64,000 bases of DNA from Pseudomonadales bacterium. Lineage in GTDB: Bacteria; Pseudomonadota; Gammaproteobacteria; Pseudomonadales; Pseudohongiellaceae. The DNA lies in contig WLWQ01000004.1 in the NCBI GenBank assembly GCA_012103535.1, forward strand, positions 62,001-126,000, written 5' to 3'. The notes under the pieces were generated by a model. It saw only the letters and a list, made by a program, of their open reading frames with translations, was not told the DNA's origin and ran no database searches. Below are positions 52,138 to 60,491 of this stretch, in pieces. A program made the translations under genes and the position numbers. Within the stretch, counting starts at the first letter, position 1, and the number at the start of each line of letters is the position of its first letter.

Positions 52138-53073
52138 ATGAGAAGAAGTAATCAACAAGTCATTTCTAGTAAAGCCCTCTTTTTAATAGTTGCGTTATTA
52201 CTGTCGCCATTTTCAGCGCTAGCTCAGGATTTTCAGACTGGCGCTCCAATTGGCTCGGTTAATGAATCCGGTGTGCGAGTGCCACTGTCTTCGAATGTAA
52301 AGGTTTATGGAAGCTTTCATTTTTCCGAAAGTTGCACCTTCGATCCAGAGCGAAACTTGATCTTAGCCATGAATAATGGTGAGCGGGGAGATGGCACTGA
52401 AAATGACGGTTTCGTTTCCTTAATAAATCCGGATGGATCGGTGCATACACCAAAGTGGATAGGCGTGACTCGCGATGGATTGGAATTGCATCATCCTTTA
52501 GGTAGCGCCGTTCGAAATGGGGTGCTCTATACAGTTGATACTGGCCATGTCCGTTCGTTTGATCTGAGAACAGGCCAGCCACTTAAATCTGTTGCAGTAC
52601 CAGGATCAACAATACTTAACGGCATCGCAGTTGCAGACGATGGGACTGTGTATGCATCAAACACCCGCAGTCCCGAGCTGATATACAAAATCACTGCTGA
52701 CGATCAGGTCTCAGTATTTGCAGAGGGAGCGCCGCTTGCCGTGCCGAACGGTGTTGCTATTGATACCGAAGGCAACGTCGTTGTGGTCAATGTGGCAGAC
52801 AATGCGGTAATCACCTATGACACCGAAGGTGAAATAGTTGGAGTAGAGCGCGCGGTTGAAGGTGGTAATGATGGTGTAGTCGTTCTTACCGACGGTACAA
52901 AATATGTTAGTAGTGTTCGCTTTGGCAGTGTCAGTCGCATCCGACCTGGGGAAGATGCAGAAGTAATTGCTTCCGGTATCCCCAGTGCTGCATCGATGTG
53001 TTATGACTCTGTGCAAAATCAGTTAGTCATTCCATTAAACGGAAATTTTGCTTTAGCCTTCGTTCCGCTTTAA
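52138..53073 (+). CDS. Exported SMP-30/gluconolactonase-like propeller
   Basis: Six-bladed propeller of 311 residues from the ATG at 52138, with a signal peptide (ending SALAQ). Blades carry SMP-30/NHL-like segments such as GIAVADDGTVYASNT (about 165-180) and NGVAIDTEGNVVVVNVADN (about 205-223). The Glu-Asn-Asp metal set of true gluconolactonases may be present in part (NGIAVAD, VPNGVAID), but I cannot confirm it. It is followed by a strong terminator and is probably monocistronic. Confidence 0.75.
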   Translation: MRRSNQQVISSKALFLIVALLLSPFSALAQDFQTGAPIGSVNESGVRVPLSSNVKVYGSFHFSESCTFDPERNLILAMNNGERGDGTENDGFVSLINPDGSVHTPKWIGVTRDGLELHHPLGSAVRNGVLYTVDTGHVRSFDLRTGQPLKSVAVPGSTILNGIAVADDGTVYASNTRSPELIYKITADDQVSVFAEGAPLAVPNGVAIDTEGNVVVVNVADNAVITYDTEGEIVGVERAVEGGNDGVVVLTDGTKYVSSVRFGSVSRIRPGEDAEVIASGIPSAASMCYDSVQNQLVIPLNGNFALAFVPL

Positions 53074-53088
53074 AAGTCTGAACTCACA

Positions 53089-53119
53089 AAAGGAATCAGC
53101 ACTTTTTGCTGATTCCTTT
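53089..53119. terminator. Bidirectional rho-independent terminator
   Basis: A 13-bp stem AAAGGAATCAGCA / TGCTGATTCCTTT with a 5-base loop and T-runs on both strands. It ends the propeller gene (plus) and the amidohydrolase gene (minus), which converge here. Confidence 0.83.
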
Positions 53120-53126
53120 TTTAGTA

Positions 53127-54755
53127 CTATTGGTCTTTGGCTGTGCGCACCATACTGGCAACGTCGGCCAACAATTCTTTAGCATCGAAAACAATGCCAT
53201 CTTTGATTGTGTAGGCAACGCCACCGACGCGTTTAAGTTCATTGGTCTCTCGATCTAACTGCATATGACCAGTGCCATACAAAACTTTAAAATTCGCCAC
53301 CGGATTTTCTTCTAGAAGCACTATGTCGGCTTTCTTGCCGGGTAGGAGTGATCCGATTTCTGCTTCCATGCCTAACAGCTCAGCGCCGTTTAGCGTTGCC
53401 GCTTGAATTACTTCCAAAGGATGGAAACCTGCCTCTTGTAACAGTTCTAGTTCGCGTATGAAGGCGAATCCAAAAAGTTTAAAAATGAAACCAGCGTCAG
53501 AGCCTGCAACAACGCGACCTCCCCGGTTTTTGTAATCGTTTACGAATTGCATCCAGATCCTAAAATTTTCCCGCCAGGCTACTTCGTCCGCCGTGGTCCA
53601 GTCGAAGTGATAGGAACCGTGCAGGCGAGGATCAGGCATGAAAAATTCTTGCAGTGCAGGCAGGGTGTAGGTGGCATGCCATTCTGCATCTCTGGCACGC
53701 ATTACGTCTCGGTTGGCCTCATAGATAGTAAACGTCGGTGACAAGGTGAAATCGAGATCAATAAGTTCTGCGATTACGTCATTCCATTTTTCACTGCCGG
53801 GTGGCGCAGCTTGTTGCCACAGTCTACCTGCCTGGCCAAATCGCCATTGCTCATCGGAATAGTTGTAATCCGGCGGATAATCCTGAATCGTTCGATCGGT
53901 AAACAAAGATTCCGGCAAGCCATACCAGTGCTCCATGCTATCCAAACCCATGCGCGCACTGTCTAAGACATTAACCGAATAGACCGAGCGCTGATCGTGA
54001 TGATTTGATGTTCCCATACCCAGCTCTTGTGCTGTTTCATAGATTGCGCTGGTTGCCGCCAATGTTGCGTTACGTAATTTAATCCCTTGTGCTCCTCTGC
54101 GATGGACCTCTTGCGCCCACTCTCTGGCACCTTCAGCCGAGGTAATGGAGTCACCGGGAAACATGCTATGAACGACTATTCTGGGTGCCGTGATTTCACC
54201 ACGCTCACTGCGTTCTCGATGTTCTACAGTCCAGTCGAGACCCATCCCCGCACCAACTTCCCGGATAGTTGTTATGCCATGGGCTAACCAAAGCTTGAAC
54301 ACGTATTCAGGAGGAGTAATTGGCCCGGTAAGGCCCTGGCCTGTGTTGCCGATGTGAGTATGGGCGTCGATGAATCCAGGTAGGGCATACATGCCACTAC
54401 CATCCAGTCTTTCGGCGCCGGCAATGTCAGGAGCTGCTCCAATAGATAGGATTCGGTCGTTTTCTATAACGATCGAAACAGGGCCGCGAGGGGGTGCTCC
54501 TTCACCGTTTATTAGCATGACATTTTCGATTATCAATAAATCGAATGGGCCTGATCCTCGGTTTCTATCTGCGGCCTGAGCAGGAATTGGGATTCCTCCA
54601 CGCACAGCCCGAGTAGCGTCTTCTTCTCCTGGTAAGACTGCGCTATCTATTTGTGCGAATACAGCAAGAGATAGTAGCGAAGTTGAAATTACCGCAATGC
54701 TTCTAATGATATTAGTCACAACATTTCCATAAACATGATTGAATAAAAATTTCAT
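53127..54755 (-). CDS. Exported amidohydrolase
   Basis: Metal-dependent hydrolase of 542 residues with a signal region (about 1-35, SLAVFAQ). The composite domain starts at LLIIENVMLINGEG (about 68-80), the metal HxH is in GFIDAHTHIGN (about 123-133), a Lys candidate in QGIKLRN (about 227), His in GTSNHHDQRS (about 248) and the Asp in VAGSDAGF (about 420), followed by AATLNGAELLGM and KKADIVLLEENP. It resembles imidazolonepropionase- or prolidase-like exported amidohydrolases of marine bacteria; the substrate is unknown. AGGGGT precedes the ATG. Confidence 0.88.
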   Translation of the reverse strand: MKFLFNHVYGNVVTNIIRSIAVISTSLLSLAVFAQIDSAVLPGEEDATRAVRGGIPIPAQAADRNRGSGPFDLLIIENVMLINGEGAPPRGPVSIVIENDRILSIGAAPDIAGAERLDGSGMYALPGFIDAHTHIGNTGQGLTGPITPPEYVFKLWLAHGITTIREVGAGMGLDWTVEHRERSERGEITAPRIVVHSMFPGDSITSAEGAREWAQEVHRRGAQGIKLRNATLAATSAIYETAQELGMGTSNHHDQRSVYSVNVLDSARMGLDSMEHWYGLPESLFTDRTIQDYPPDYNYSDEQWRFGQAGRLWQQAAPPGSEKWNDVIAELIDLDFTLSPTFTIYEANRDVMRARDAEWHATYTLPALQEFFMPDPRLHGSYHFDWTTADEVAWRENFRIWMQFVNDYKNRGGRVVAGSDAGFIFKLFGFAFIRELELLQEAGFHPLEVIQAATLNGAELLGMEAEIGSLLPGKKADIVLLEENPVANFKVLYGTGHMQLDRETNELKRVGGVAYTIKDGIVFDAKELLADVASMVRTAKDQ

Positions 54756-54900
54756 CTGACCCCTTTTTACTAAGCAGTAAGGAGGATTGGGATTGAACCA
54801 TCGAAAAGATTCTCGTAAGACAAGGGACAGTGTCCACAGCCTATGGCCAGTGGCTTTAGCTTGTCAACACTGGGTTTCCGCATCCCGGCGCAGGATTGAC

Positions 54901-54914
54901 TATAGTTAACTATA
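54901..54914. promoter_or_regulatory. Perfect 14-bp palindrome at a likely promoter
   Basis: TATAGTTAACTATA, overlapping a TTGACT element (54897-54902) and 56 bases before the barrel-protein ATG. It is placed as an operator would be and could also affect the divergent amidohydrolase gene. Confidence 0.4.
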
Positions 54915-54969
54915 AGTATCTCTATGCTAATCAAGGACTATTCTGGAAAGCCAGACGAGAGGGAATCTC

Positions 54970-55437
54970 ATGCAAAGAACACTATACACTTTACTTGTAA
55001 TTTCACTATGCCAAGTCAGTAGCATTGCCTACAGTGAAGAAGCTGATCACGGATATCACGGAGCGCATCATTTTTCAGTGTTGTCGGGTGAAACCAGTGT
55101 GCGTGGTCACGGTGACTATGCCACTTTAGGTATTGATTACGAATACCGCCTAAATCAGCGGTATGGTATCGGTTTTGTAATTGAACATGCTTTCGATGAC
55201 CTCGAGGCGACGACAGCATTGGCAGTTGCTAACTGGCATGTCTATCGGGGATGGGTAGTTCAATTTGGCTCGGGCTTCGAACACTATCACGATGAAAATA
55301 TTTTCACTGCGAGGACGGGTGTGCGCTATGACTTCGAGCTAAGTGGATTTACGCTGTCTCCTCAAGTGCATTGGAATTACCATGAAGATCATCACAACGC
55401 AGTTGTGGCTGGAATAGCGATCGGATTTTCATTTTAG
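54970..55437 (+). CDS. Small His-rich outer-membrane barrel protein
   Basis: 155 residues with a signal peptide (about 1-20, SSIAYS). The mature protein is a small beta-barrel of about eight strands ending AIGFSF, with Phe last. It is unusually rich in His (about fourteen, clustered in ADHGYHGAHH, EHYHDE and HWNYHEDHH), which suggests metal binding or acid sensing at the surface. It has GAGGG before the ATG and a terminator right after. The family is not recognised. Confidence 0.65.
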   Translation: MQRTLYTLLVISLCQVSSIAYSEEADHGYHGAHHFSVLSGETSVRGHGDYATLGIDYEYRLNQRYGIGFVIEHAFDDLEATTALAVANWHVYRGWVVQFGSGFEHYHDENIFTARTGVRYDFELSGFTLSPQVHWNYHEDHHNAVVAGIAIGFSF

Positions 55438-55450
55438 ATAAATACAAAAA

Positions 55451-55474
55451 AAAGGGGCTCAGTTGAGCCCCTTT
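55451..55474. terminator. Bidirectional rho-independent terminator
   Basis: An 11-bp stem AAAGGGGCTCA / TGAGCCCCTTT with a 2-base centre; TTTCTATTTTT follows on the plus strand and a T-run on the minus. It separates the converging barrel and PQQ dehydrogenase genes. Confidence 0.83.
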
Positions 55475-55493
55475 CTATTTTTAGTTTTTGGAT

Positions 55494-56675
55494 CTAGTCG
55501 AGTGGCTCAAGCCTTACAATTGAGGTAGTTTCGAAATCACCTCTGCCGCCGCCATTGCCGTCAGATATGGCCAGATAAATATAGCCATCGGGTCCCTGTC
55601 GTACATCTCGAATGCGACCCATGTTGTAGGCCAGCGTTTCTTCCACAATTACCTCGCGATAATCATCACTCATGTGGAGGCGCGCTAACTGCTCTCCCGC
55701 TAATGCACCTGAAAAGATGCTGCCGTACCAGAGTGGGAATTTGTCGCCGGTGTATATCATTAAACCTGATGCAGCAATTGATGGAACCCAAACTTGAGTT
55801 GGTGCTGTCATCCCTTCCTGGCCAATGCCTTCATGGATTGGACTGCCACTGGATCCATAATTTACGCCGAATCCAATAACTGGCCAGCCGTAGTTGTTTC
55901 CAGGTTCGATACGATTGATCTCATCACCACCTTGAGGGCCATGTTCCGACTCCCAAAGGTCTCCTGTTTCTGGATGAATCGCCAAGCCTTGTGGACTGCG
56001 GTGTCCGTAACTCCATATTTCTGGAAGATAACCACTTTCACCAACAAACGGATTGTCATTAGGGACGCTGCCATCGTCATTTAAGCGCACGATAACGCCC
56101 TGGTGATTGGTTGTGTCCTGTGCCGGGTGCGCACTCAAGTCACCTCGAGAGGGCGCTTGCCGATCACCCAGGGACAAGAATAAGTAGCCGTCTTCATCGA
56201 ATGCCATTTTGCCACCGTAGTGACCAAAGCCTGTGGCTTGTGCTGCGAAAATTTCCACAACATTAGTCAACTGATCGTTTTCGAAGCGTCCTCGAACTAT
56301 TGCGGTGGTGGATGTGTCCCCAACCGGCTTCGCGAAACTTACATAAACCCAGCGGTTATCACCGAAATTTGGATGTGGCACAACATCAAACATTCCACCT
56401 TGTCCGACGAAGTGGACTTCTGGCAGACCTGGCACCGCTTCTGGCAATAACTGGCCATCGCGAACGATTCTTAATCTTCCTGGCTTCTCCGTAACCAGCA
56501 TGTCGCCGCCGGGGAGAAAAGCCATGGACCAGGGTTGTGAAAATCCTTCTGCTACTTCCACAACGCGATAGTCGTGGTGGGCTGCATAGTAAATACCGTC
56601 AGTCTGAGCACTCGCAATCGATGCGGATGCCATTATCAGACCGGCGCTGAAAAGCTTAAAAAAATGACGAAGCAT
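55494..56675 (-). CDS. Exported PQQ-dependent sugar dehydrogenase (second copy)
   Basis: The same family as the gene at 18397-19590 but clearly diverged. 393 residues with a signal peptide (about 1-23). Motifs: QPWSMAFLPGGDMLVTEKPGR (about 45-65), FVGQGGMFDVVPHPNFG (about 87-103), HGPQGGDEIN (about 242-251), NNYGWPVIGFG (about 256-266), IAASGLMIYTGD (about 297-308) and VRQGPDGYIYLAIS near the end. It probably oxidises an aldose in the periplasm. It has its own terminator and no tight neighbour. Confidence 0.88.
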   Translation of the reverse strand: MLRHFFKLFSAGLIMASASIASAQTDGIYYAAHHDYRVVEVAEGFSQPWSMAFLPGGDMLVTEKPGRLRIVRDGQLLPEAVPGLPEVHFVGQGGMFDVVPHPNFGDNRWVYVSFAKPVGDTSTTAIVRGRFENDQLTNVVEIFAAQATGFGHYGGKMAFDEDGYLFLSLGDRQAPSRGDLSAHPAQDTTNHQGVIVRLNDDGSVPNDNPFVGESGYLPEIWSYGHRSPQGLAIHPETGDLWESEHGPQGGDEINRIEPGNNYGWPVIGFGVNYGSSGSPIHEGIGQEGMTAPTQVWVPSIAASGLMIYTGDKFPLWYGSIFSGALAGEQLARLHMSDDYREVIVEETLAYNMGRIRDVRQGPDGYIYLAISDGNGGGRGDFETTSIVRLEPLD

Positions 56676-57112
56676 GTTTATCTCCTGTTTCTATTGGCGG
56701 CAGGGTCGCACAAACGGCAAAAACTGCCAAATCTTATGTCACTTTCAAAATTGATTACTGATTTTTCAAAGAGTAAGAGTCTATCGAAGTAATCCACGAA
56801 TAAATAGTTGCTTACGACGGAATAGAATCGGTTGATCTAACGGATTTATACGGTCGATCTGCTGTCTCAGATTATAAGATGTTTGATACAATTTGTAGCA
56901 CTAAAGGCCGCGTCAGACCTTGCTTGTAGGGCAGAGAATGCTTATTCTGCCACTCCCTATCGGAGTCACCATTTAGCCCTTAAGAGCACCGTTAATGATG
57001 CCCTGAAAGTCGCTCCCAACGGGATATTCAGTGGGTGGGTGCGCACGTTTTTCAATCCGTAGTGATGACTAAGGATGCATTAGATAGAGATATGAATTCT
57101 GGAGAATCCAAG
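56676..57112. other. Intergenic region, about 440 bases
   Basis: Divergent promoter region between two PQQ enzyme genes. An imperfect GGCAGA..TCTGCC hairpin lies near 56933-56954. The plus-strand frame from 57035 is only an extension of the PQQ gene. I see no other gene or RNA. Confidence 0.35.
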
Positions 57113-59053
57113 ATGCCAAAAACCAAGCGATTGCTTTCGTCATTAGCCGCAAGTATTGGAGCACTAGTCTTTGCTTCTGCAGCCTGGAGCCAATCTGGCA
57201 CCAGTGTTGAGCAGGGGGATTGGCCTAGTTATCACGGCGACGATTTTGCTCAACGCTACTCGCCGCTCGATCAGATTAATGCAGAAAATGTCGGTGAGCT
57301 CGAATTAGCCTGGCGTTTTTCCACTGTAAATTTTGGCCCTACCACGGATTTCAATAATCCATCGACTCCATTGGAAATCGACGGTGTCTTGTACGCAAAT
57401 ATTGGCAGTACCCGAAATGTAGTGGCACTAGATGCTACTTCAGGACAGGTACTTTGGTTATGGCGGCCGGATGAAGGGGAAAGATTTGACGAAGCACCTC
57501 GCAAAGGGGCCGGACGAGGAGTTGCCTACTGGCGTGATGGTGACACTACACGAGTAATCGATGTTACTCCTGGTTATCACCTGGTTTCACTTGATGCCAA
57601 GACTGGTGTCCCAGATTCAAATTTCGGCGAAAACGGTATCGTGGATTTATTCGATGGCCTCAGAAACGCCGATGACTCCAGATTTCCCTATCCCGATATC
57701 GGGCTTTCTGCAGCACCGTTTGTCATGAACGATGTAATTGTTGTTGGCGCTGCCCACAGGGTTGGCATGCGGCCGCGTTCCAAGACGAACGTTAAAGGCG
57801 ATATTAGAGGCTTCGATGCCCGCACCGGTGAACTACTTTGGACTTTTCGCACGATTCCTGAGCGCGGCGAACTGGGCTTCGAATCCTGGCTAGATGGTGG
57901 TATTGAATTCACCGGTAATGCAGGTGTATGGGCGCCACTATCTGGCGATCCTGATTTAGGTATTGTTTATTTGCCAGTGGAATCTGCTACTGGTGACCGC
58001 TATGGAGGTGATCGTCCCGGAGATAACTTGTTTTCCGATTCCATCATTGCCGTTGATATCAAAACCGGTGAACGCAAGTGGCATTATCAGTTAACCCATC
58101 ACGACATTTGGGATTGGGACATACCAGGCGCGTCAGTGCTTGCTGATTTACCTAACGGTCGAAAAATTCTCATGTCTGTGACTAAACAAGCATGGGTTTA
58201 CACTTTTGATAGAGAAACTGGGGAACCAATCTGGCCTATAGTCGAAGAGCCAGTTCCAGCAGGTGATGTTCCAGGAGAATGGTATTCACCAACCCAACCG
58301 ATTCCCACGCGTCCAGCTCCATTCGATCGTCAGGGCTTCACTGAAGCGGATATAATTGACTGGACTCCAGAATTACGCGCACTGGGCTTGGAAGCAATTG
58401 AAGGTTTCCGTCTCGCCACCAGTGTCTATTCACCGCCATCACTGGCCGATGCTGATGACGCAACTAGTGGAATATTGCACATGCCTTCGGCGACTGGTGG
58501 TGCTAACTGGGAAGGTTCTGCTATCGATCCAGAGACAGGAATATTGTATGTGCCATCTCGCACACAACTGAATGTGATGGCTCTGGAAAAAGATGAAAAC
58601 TCTGATATCGGTATGAGCGCCGCGTTTGGAGCTCGCACACCACGAATTCAAGGCTTGGAAATCGTTAAGCCACCCTATGGGCGTGTTACTGCTATCGACA
58701 TGAACTCAGGTGATCATTTATGGATGATTGCCAATGCAGATACCCCAGATCGAATTACGAATCACGCTTTGCTTGAGGGAGTTGATGTCGGTCGCACTGG
58801 AGTGCCGACACGTGCCGGAGTTTTTGTAACCAAGACTCTGCTTTTCGTTGCCGAAGGCACCGGAGGTCCTGGAGCTAGCCCAATTTTCCGCGCCGTCGAT
58901 AAGCAAACCGGAGAGATATTGGCAGAACTAGATCTGCCAAATAACCAATCAGGATTGCCATTTACTTATGAGCACGATGGCAAACAGTACATTGCAATGT
59001 TCGTCAGTGGTGGCGGGCAACCAGCCGAGCTGGTGGCCTACGCACTGCCGTAA
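57113..59053 (+). CDS. Exported PQQ-dependent quinoprotein dehydrogenase
   Basis: Eight-bladed propeller quinoprotein of the membrane-glucose-dehydrogenase/alcohol-dehydrogenase family without membrane helices. I chose the ATG at 57113 with TGGAGA about 9 bases upstream; a signal peptide follows (cut near SAAWSQ). Motifs: DWPSYHGDDFAQRYSPLDQI (about 32-51), SGQVLWLWRP, GELLWTFRTIP and VTAIDMNSGDHLW. There is no Cys-Cys pair and no haem site, so it belongs to the glucose/polyol-type group. Length 646. A YceI gene follows 24 bases later. Confidence 0.88.
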   Translation: MPKTKRLLSSLAASIGALVFASAAWSQSGTSVEQGDWPSYHGDDFAQRYSPLDQINAENVGELELAWRFSTVNFGPTTDFNNPSTPLEIDGVLYANIGSTRNVVALDATSGQVLWLWRPDEGERFDEAPRKGAGRGVAYWRDGDTTRVIDVTPGYHLVSLDAKTGVPDSNFGENGIVDLFDGLRNADDSRFPYPDIGLSAAPFVMNDVIVVGAAHRVGMRPRSKTNVKGDIRGFDARTGELLWTFRTIPERGELGFESWLDGGIEFTGNAGVWAPLSGDPDLGIVYLPVESATGDRYGGDRPGDNLFSDSIIAVDIKTGERKWHYQLTHHDIWDWDIPGASVLADLPNGRKILMSVTKQAWVYTFDRETGEPIWPIVEEPVPAGDVPGEWYSPTQPIPTRPAPFDRQGFTEADIIDWTPELRALGLEAIEGFRLATSVYSPPSLADADDATSGILHMPSATGGANWEGSAIDPETGILYVPSRTQLNVMALEKDENSDIGMSAAFGARTPRIQGLEIVKPPYGRVTAIDMNSGDHLWMIANADTPDRITNHALLEGVDVGRTGVPTRAGVFVTKTLLFVAEGTGGPGASPIFRAVDKQTGEILAELDLPNNQSGLPFTYEHDGKQYIAMFVSGGGQPAELVAYALP

Positions 59054-59076
59054 CTAACACAGGAGTAATCAGTACC

Positions 59077-59652
59077 ATGCGAACTTTTATGAATCGAGCC
59101 TTACTAGGTGCCGCGTTGTTAATTATCGGCTTACCAGTGCATGCAGCAATGTGGAAACTCGATCCGCATATGTCGACGGTAGTTTTCAAATACAACTACG
59201 GTAGTGACGAGTATCAAGGCACTTTTTCCAATGTTGTAGCGAATTTCGACATAGATCCAATGCGTCCTGGTAGTTGCAAATTTGACGTAACTATTAATAT
59301 TGAAGATATCGATGTCGATTCGCCAGAGGTGTTGGACTATCTGCTCGACTATGAATTGTTCGACGTCGACACCTGGCCAACCGCGACTTTTCAAGCAGAA
59401 AGCTGTCGCTTAACCGGTGTAACCTCATTCGAATCCGATGGCACCTTGACCATCCGAGATCAAACCCATCCCCTTACTTTTCCGTTTGATTTAAACATTG
59501 AAACTTGCGACGGCCAGGTTTGTTTCCGACTCACCAGCGAAGTCACTTTGCTCCGTCTACAGTATGGCGTTGGCCAAGGCTACTGGGCGAATACAGCCGA
59601 AGTACCGAATGAAGTAGAAGTTGTTGTTGACGTTTACGCGACACAACAGTAG
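59077..59652 (+). CDS. YceI family periplasmic protein (third copy)
   Basis: 191 residues; signal peptide about 1-23 (PVHAAM). Landmarks: WKLDPHMSTVVFKYNYG (about 26-42), DIDVDSPEVLDYLLDYELFDVDTWPTATFQA (positions about 75-105), LTIRDQTHPLTFPF (about 127-140) and the late GQGYWANTAEVPNEVEVVVDV. A GAGTAATC spacer with AGGAG precedes the ATG. It is co-transcribed with the PQQ dehydrogenase and ends at a strong terminator. A quinone- or lipid-binding role would suit that neighbour. Confidence 0.85.
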   Translation: MRTFMNRALLGAALLIIGLPVHAAMWKLDPHMSTVVFKYNYGSDEYQGTFSNVVANFDIDPMRPGSCKFDVTINIEDIDVDSPEVLDYLLDYELFDVDTWPTATFQAESCRLTGVTSFESDGTLTIRDQTHPLTFPFDLNIETCDGQVCFRLTSEVTLLRLQYGVGQGYWANTAEVPNEVEVVVDVYATQQ

Positions 59653-59670
59653 ATACTGCTTGATCTCAGT

Positions 59671-59702
59671 AAAAAGGCCCACTGTGTTAAGTGGGCCTTT
59701 TT
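59671..59702 (+). terminator. Rho-independent terminator of the PQQ/YceI unit
   Basis: A 12-bp stem AAAAAGGCCCAC / GTGGGCCTTTTT with an 8-base loop, 18 bases after the YceI stop. It has T-runs on both sides, which would also allow minus-strand use. Confidence 0.83.
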
Positions 59703-59930
59703 ATTTGCCTCCCTGGAAAATAGCAGTAGACCAATAAAAAAAGTAGACAAGGTTTTGTAACTGGTATTGCTGAAAGCGCCAGGATTCGTGCAGTTCAGGC
59801 GTATGTCGAATGAAAAATGAGCCGACATAATTGATGGCTGCAATTTTCTCCCAGTGATAAAGTGTTTCCGCTACATTATTCTTTTTTAGTTCATTGTTAA
59901 TAAACCCACACCCCAAGCGTATTAATAAGT

Positions 59931-60491
59931 ATGGGGGATCACGCCATCACATTGCTCAAAGAGCACAACTCCGGATCCGCAGGCAAAGCGCCTACGTTTG
60001 ATGAGTTATACAACGACCATCACGTAAAGGTGCTGAAAGCTGCCTTCCGCGTTACCGGTAATTTGCAGGATGCGGAAGACGTTCTGCAAACTGTGTTTTT
60101 GCGTCTGTTAAAACGTCAGGATCGACCTGAATTGGGTGCAAATTCTGCCGGGTATCTGTGCAAAGCTGCAATTAATGCGGGTTTAGATTTGTTACGGGCG
60201 CGCAACCGTACACAGACCGAAACTCTCAACGATGAGATCCACCATTCACAAAACGACGCCGCCGATAGCGATGTTCGTCAGGCTGAGCATAGAAAGCACT
60301 TACGCAGTGCATTGCTCTCGCTAGATCAGCATGCCGCTGAAGTTTTTGCACTTCGTTATTTCGAAGACTTTGGTAATGCTGATATAGCCAACTTGCTTGA
60401 TACATCGCCAAACAGCATTGCTGTTACTTTGCATCGAACGCGTGAACGCTTACAAAAGATTTTAGGTGAACTCGAAGGAGAAAGCCGATGA
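59931..60491 (+). CDS. ECF-type RNA polymerase sigma factor
   Basis: Sigma-70 family protein of 186 residues. Region 2 is at about 20-90 (FDELYNDHHVKVLKAAFRVTG and DAEDVLQTVFLRLLKR), and region 4 at about 125-180 (LLSLDQHAAEVFALRYFEDF, then SPNSIAVTLHRTRERLQKIL). Its stop overlaps the FecR-type gene's start by four bases (ATGA), the typical sigma/anti-sigma arrangement. It likely answers to a periplasmic signal passed by that protein. Confidence 0.9.
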   Translation: MGDHAITLLKEHNSGSAGKAPTFDELYNDHHVKVLKAAFRVTGNLQDAEDVLQTVFLRLLKRQDRPELGANSAGYLCKAAINAGLDLLRARNRTQTETLNDEIHHSQNDAADSDVRQAEHRKHLRSALLSLDQHAAEVFALRYFEDFGNADIANLLDTSPNSIAVTLHRTRERLQKILGELEGESR

